This document shows, in pieces, positions 6,987 through 7,623 of a stretch of 7,623 nucleotides of DNA (positions within the stretch are counted from its first letter, which is position 1; each line of letters opens with the position of its first letter). The translations under genes were made by a program, and so were the position numbers. The DNA is from Patescibacteria group bacterium. Lineage in GTDB: Bacteria; Patescibacteriota; Gracilibacteria; UBA1369; JAHJTR01. The DNA lies in assembly GCA_018829865.1 (NCBI GenBank), contig JAHJTR010000134.1:1-7623 (forward strand). Direction: 5' to 3'. Below the pieces are notes generated by a model. It was not told the DNA's origin. It made no database searches and worked only from the letters and a program-made list of their open reading frames with translations.

Positions 6987-7192
6987 GTGAAGCGGCGAAA
7001 GCAAAACCAAAACATTTCCTTTCAATTTTTTGTGGCTCCCCCCTGCACCCCCCGCCGTTTTTTTAAGGATAAGGAAATTTTTGGTTTTGCGTGCGCGACC
7101 AGAGGGAGCGCGCCCGAGGCGCGGAATGGTTGGCATTACCACAGAATCCGAGCGTACGATATTGCTGCAAGTTACCACGCGCGTGGCGCGTG
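6987..7192. repeat. Right copy of the long inverted repeat flanking the island
   Basis: This is the reverse complement of about 1911-2114. In reverse order it contains the tail GTGAAGCG, the 88-nt element (7002-7089), the 24-bp conserved block (7135-7158) and the hairpin CACGCGCgtgGCGCGTG (7176-7192). With the left copy it brackets about 4.9 kb carrying the restriction-modification genes and the transglutaminase-like gene. Confidence 0.8.
7002..7089. repeat. 88-nt palindromic element with C-rich centre, right copy
   Basis: Same length as the left element. The arms run from CAAAACC (7002-7008) to GGTTTTG (7083-7089), and the centre at 7034-7056 is the exact reverse complement of 2045-2067. 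The arms are less perfectly paired than in the left copy. Confidence 0.85.
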
Positions 7193-7350
7193 CGAATTAT
7201 CAATCGCTCCGCGATTGTTGTTCAAAAAAGGTTCGCGCAAAGGTTACAACCTCACCGCAACAAATCGGAATTCAAATTTCCGCAAAAAATATGGTCGGCA
7301 CGAAGTGCCGTCTGTTCTGAATTCCCCCCAAAAAATCCTGAATCTGAAAG
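7193..7350. other. Hairpin-rich noncoding stretch next to the right recombinase remnant
   Basis: No credible gene is visible. Perfect mini-hairpins are CAATCGCtccGCGATTG (7201-7217) and CGGCACgaaGTGCCG (7296-7310). The first occupies the position of CAAAATCC/GGATTTTG in the left copy, and the second lies roughly where GTGTCGC/GCGACAC lies there. Confidence 0.6.
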
Positions 7351-7355
7351 GGTTC

Positions 7356-7372
7356 GCCACGCGGAGCGTGGC
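7356..7372. repeat. Mini-palindrome in the right recombinase remnant
   Basis: GCCACGCggaGCGTGGC is a perfect 7-bp stem with a 3-nt loop at the end of the recombinase-derived reading frame. The intact gene has GGCGCaatGCGCC (134-146) and the left remnant a shorter GCGC pair (1767-1777) at comparable places. Confidence 0.7.
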
Positions 7373-7422
7373 TCAAAAAGTACGATTCGATCTTTAATTA
7401 AAAAGTTCGAACCGACTTTTTT

Positions 7423-7451
7423 AAACAAATGAAGATTTTCTTCATTTGTTT
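7423..7451. repeat. 12-bp palindrome at the hot-spot position of the right recombinase remnant
   Basis: AAACAAATGAAG (7423-7434) and CTTCATTTGTTT (7440-7451) form a perfect stem with a 5-nt loop. It lies directly before the codons for KKVGSNF, the same place as the palindromes at 241-268 and 1649-1664, but with an unrelated sequence. Confidence 0.8.
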
Positions 7452-7517
7452 TCTCGTTAGCCAATTCCACCATATGAATATTTTCCAAGAAATACTGATA
7501 CTATTCTTTTGGGACGG

Positions 7518-7623
7518 ATGAAAAGAAATGTTCGCCGACTGCTTGATCTACGAGAAGAGATTAAGAAAATTGAGGAAGAGTTAAGTTCAATGATAAATGA
7601 AAGCGGTTACACCATTGCCACAG
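7518..7623 (+). CDS. Start of an unidentified charged, probably coiled-coil protein (partial)
   Basis: From the ATG at 7518 the frame reads MKRNVRRLLDLREEIKKIEE and continues ELSSMINESGYTIAT to the window edge. It is open upstream to a TAG at 7458, so a TTG at 7509 is another possible start. The Leu/Ile spacing with alternating Glu/Lys suggests a coiled coil. No domain is recognisable in 35 residues and no clear Shine-Dalgarno sequence is present. It may be a resident gene outside the island or the first gene of the next block. Confidence 0.5.
   Translation, partial: MKRNVRRLLDLREEIKKIEEELSSMINESGYTIAT

Larger units (their letters stand above)
7350..7488 (-). pseudogene. 3' remnant of a third serine recombinase
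   Basis: On the minus strand, LFKKVGSNFLIKDRIVLFEP matches the intact recombinase tail FLKKIGSNFRIADRTLVLDF. It is preceded by VELANEKTNEENLH and followed by a hairpin-encoded PRSAW, where the left remnant has KKPW. No resolvase, Recombinase or zinc-ribbon domain remains. An in-frame stop lies about 15 nt upstream of the first Met at 7488, so it is a truncated relic. Its order (recombinase tail, mini-hairpins, conserved block, 88-nt element) mirrors that of the left side. Confidence 0.72.

Noticed and set aside
6987..7432. Plus-strand open frames of 96-136 codons
   Set aside because: They are antisense or out-of-frame readings of the right repeat and recombinase relic, with many Arg/Ala codons from palindromes and no recognisable domain.
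1600..7500. CRISPR array
   Set aside because: The repeats seen are inverted or are single palindromes of differing sequence; there is no regular series of identical direct repeats with unique spacers.

Overview
The window looks like an accessory island next to a tRNA gene in a low-GC bacterium, most likely of the Patescibacteria (candidate phyla radiation) type. This is an inference from four things: the style of the large serine recombinase, weak or absent Shine-Dalgarno sequences, probable leaderless starts, and intergenic DNA packed with GC-rich mini-hairpins. No phylogenetic marker other than the tRNA is present. The standard genetic code fits every gene.

Layout, left to right. A complete tRNA-Ser(GCU) at 6-97 is overlapped on the opposite strand by the 3' end of a large serine recombinase gene (41-1594, minus). 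Back to back with that gene is a decayed plus-strand 3' remnant of a second recombinase (about 1601-1765). Hairpin-rich noncoding DNA follows and ends in an 88-nt palindromic element with a G-rich centre (2012-2099). Then comes a type II restriction-modification cassette. It holds a frameshifted Xre/C-protein-like regulator (2175-2395), a Bsp6I-like restriction endonuclease (2401-2964) and, converging on it with no gap between the stop codons, a 525-residue protein (2965-4542, minus). That protein joins an apparently complete LexA repressor (winged HTH, Ala-Gly cleavage site, Ser/Lys peptidase) to an apparently complete C5-cytosine DNA methyltransferase. Divergent from it lie a 41-codon ORF (4653-4778) and, in the same frame after a TAG, a 623-residue protein (4788-6659) with a C-terminal transglutaminase-like Cys-His-Glu domain. 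To the right is hairpin-rich noncoding DNA (6660-7350) with an inverted second copy of the 88-nt element (7002-7089), a second recombinase 3' remnant (7350-7488, minus), and the start of a gene that runs off the window (7518 onward).

Working model (inference). The segment at about 2115-6986 is cargo flanked by inverted copies of a recombinase-tail-plus-hairpin unit. Within it, the endonuclease side is driven by a promoter linked to the C-like regulator, while the methyltransferase carries its own SOS-type repressor. DNA damage could therefore cleave the LexA part, relieve autorepression and change methyltransferase supply. The transglutaminase-like protein may be a second defence or conflict component sharing the 4543-4652 divergent control region.

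The other striking feature is a set of perfect mini-palindromes at matching places in the recombinase tails and their downstream DNA. Several have different sequences in different copies, and one remnant carries a clean 35-nt insertion made of exactly two abutting palindromes.
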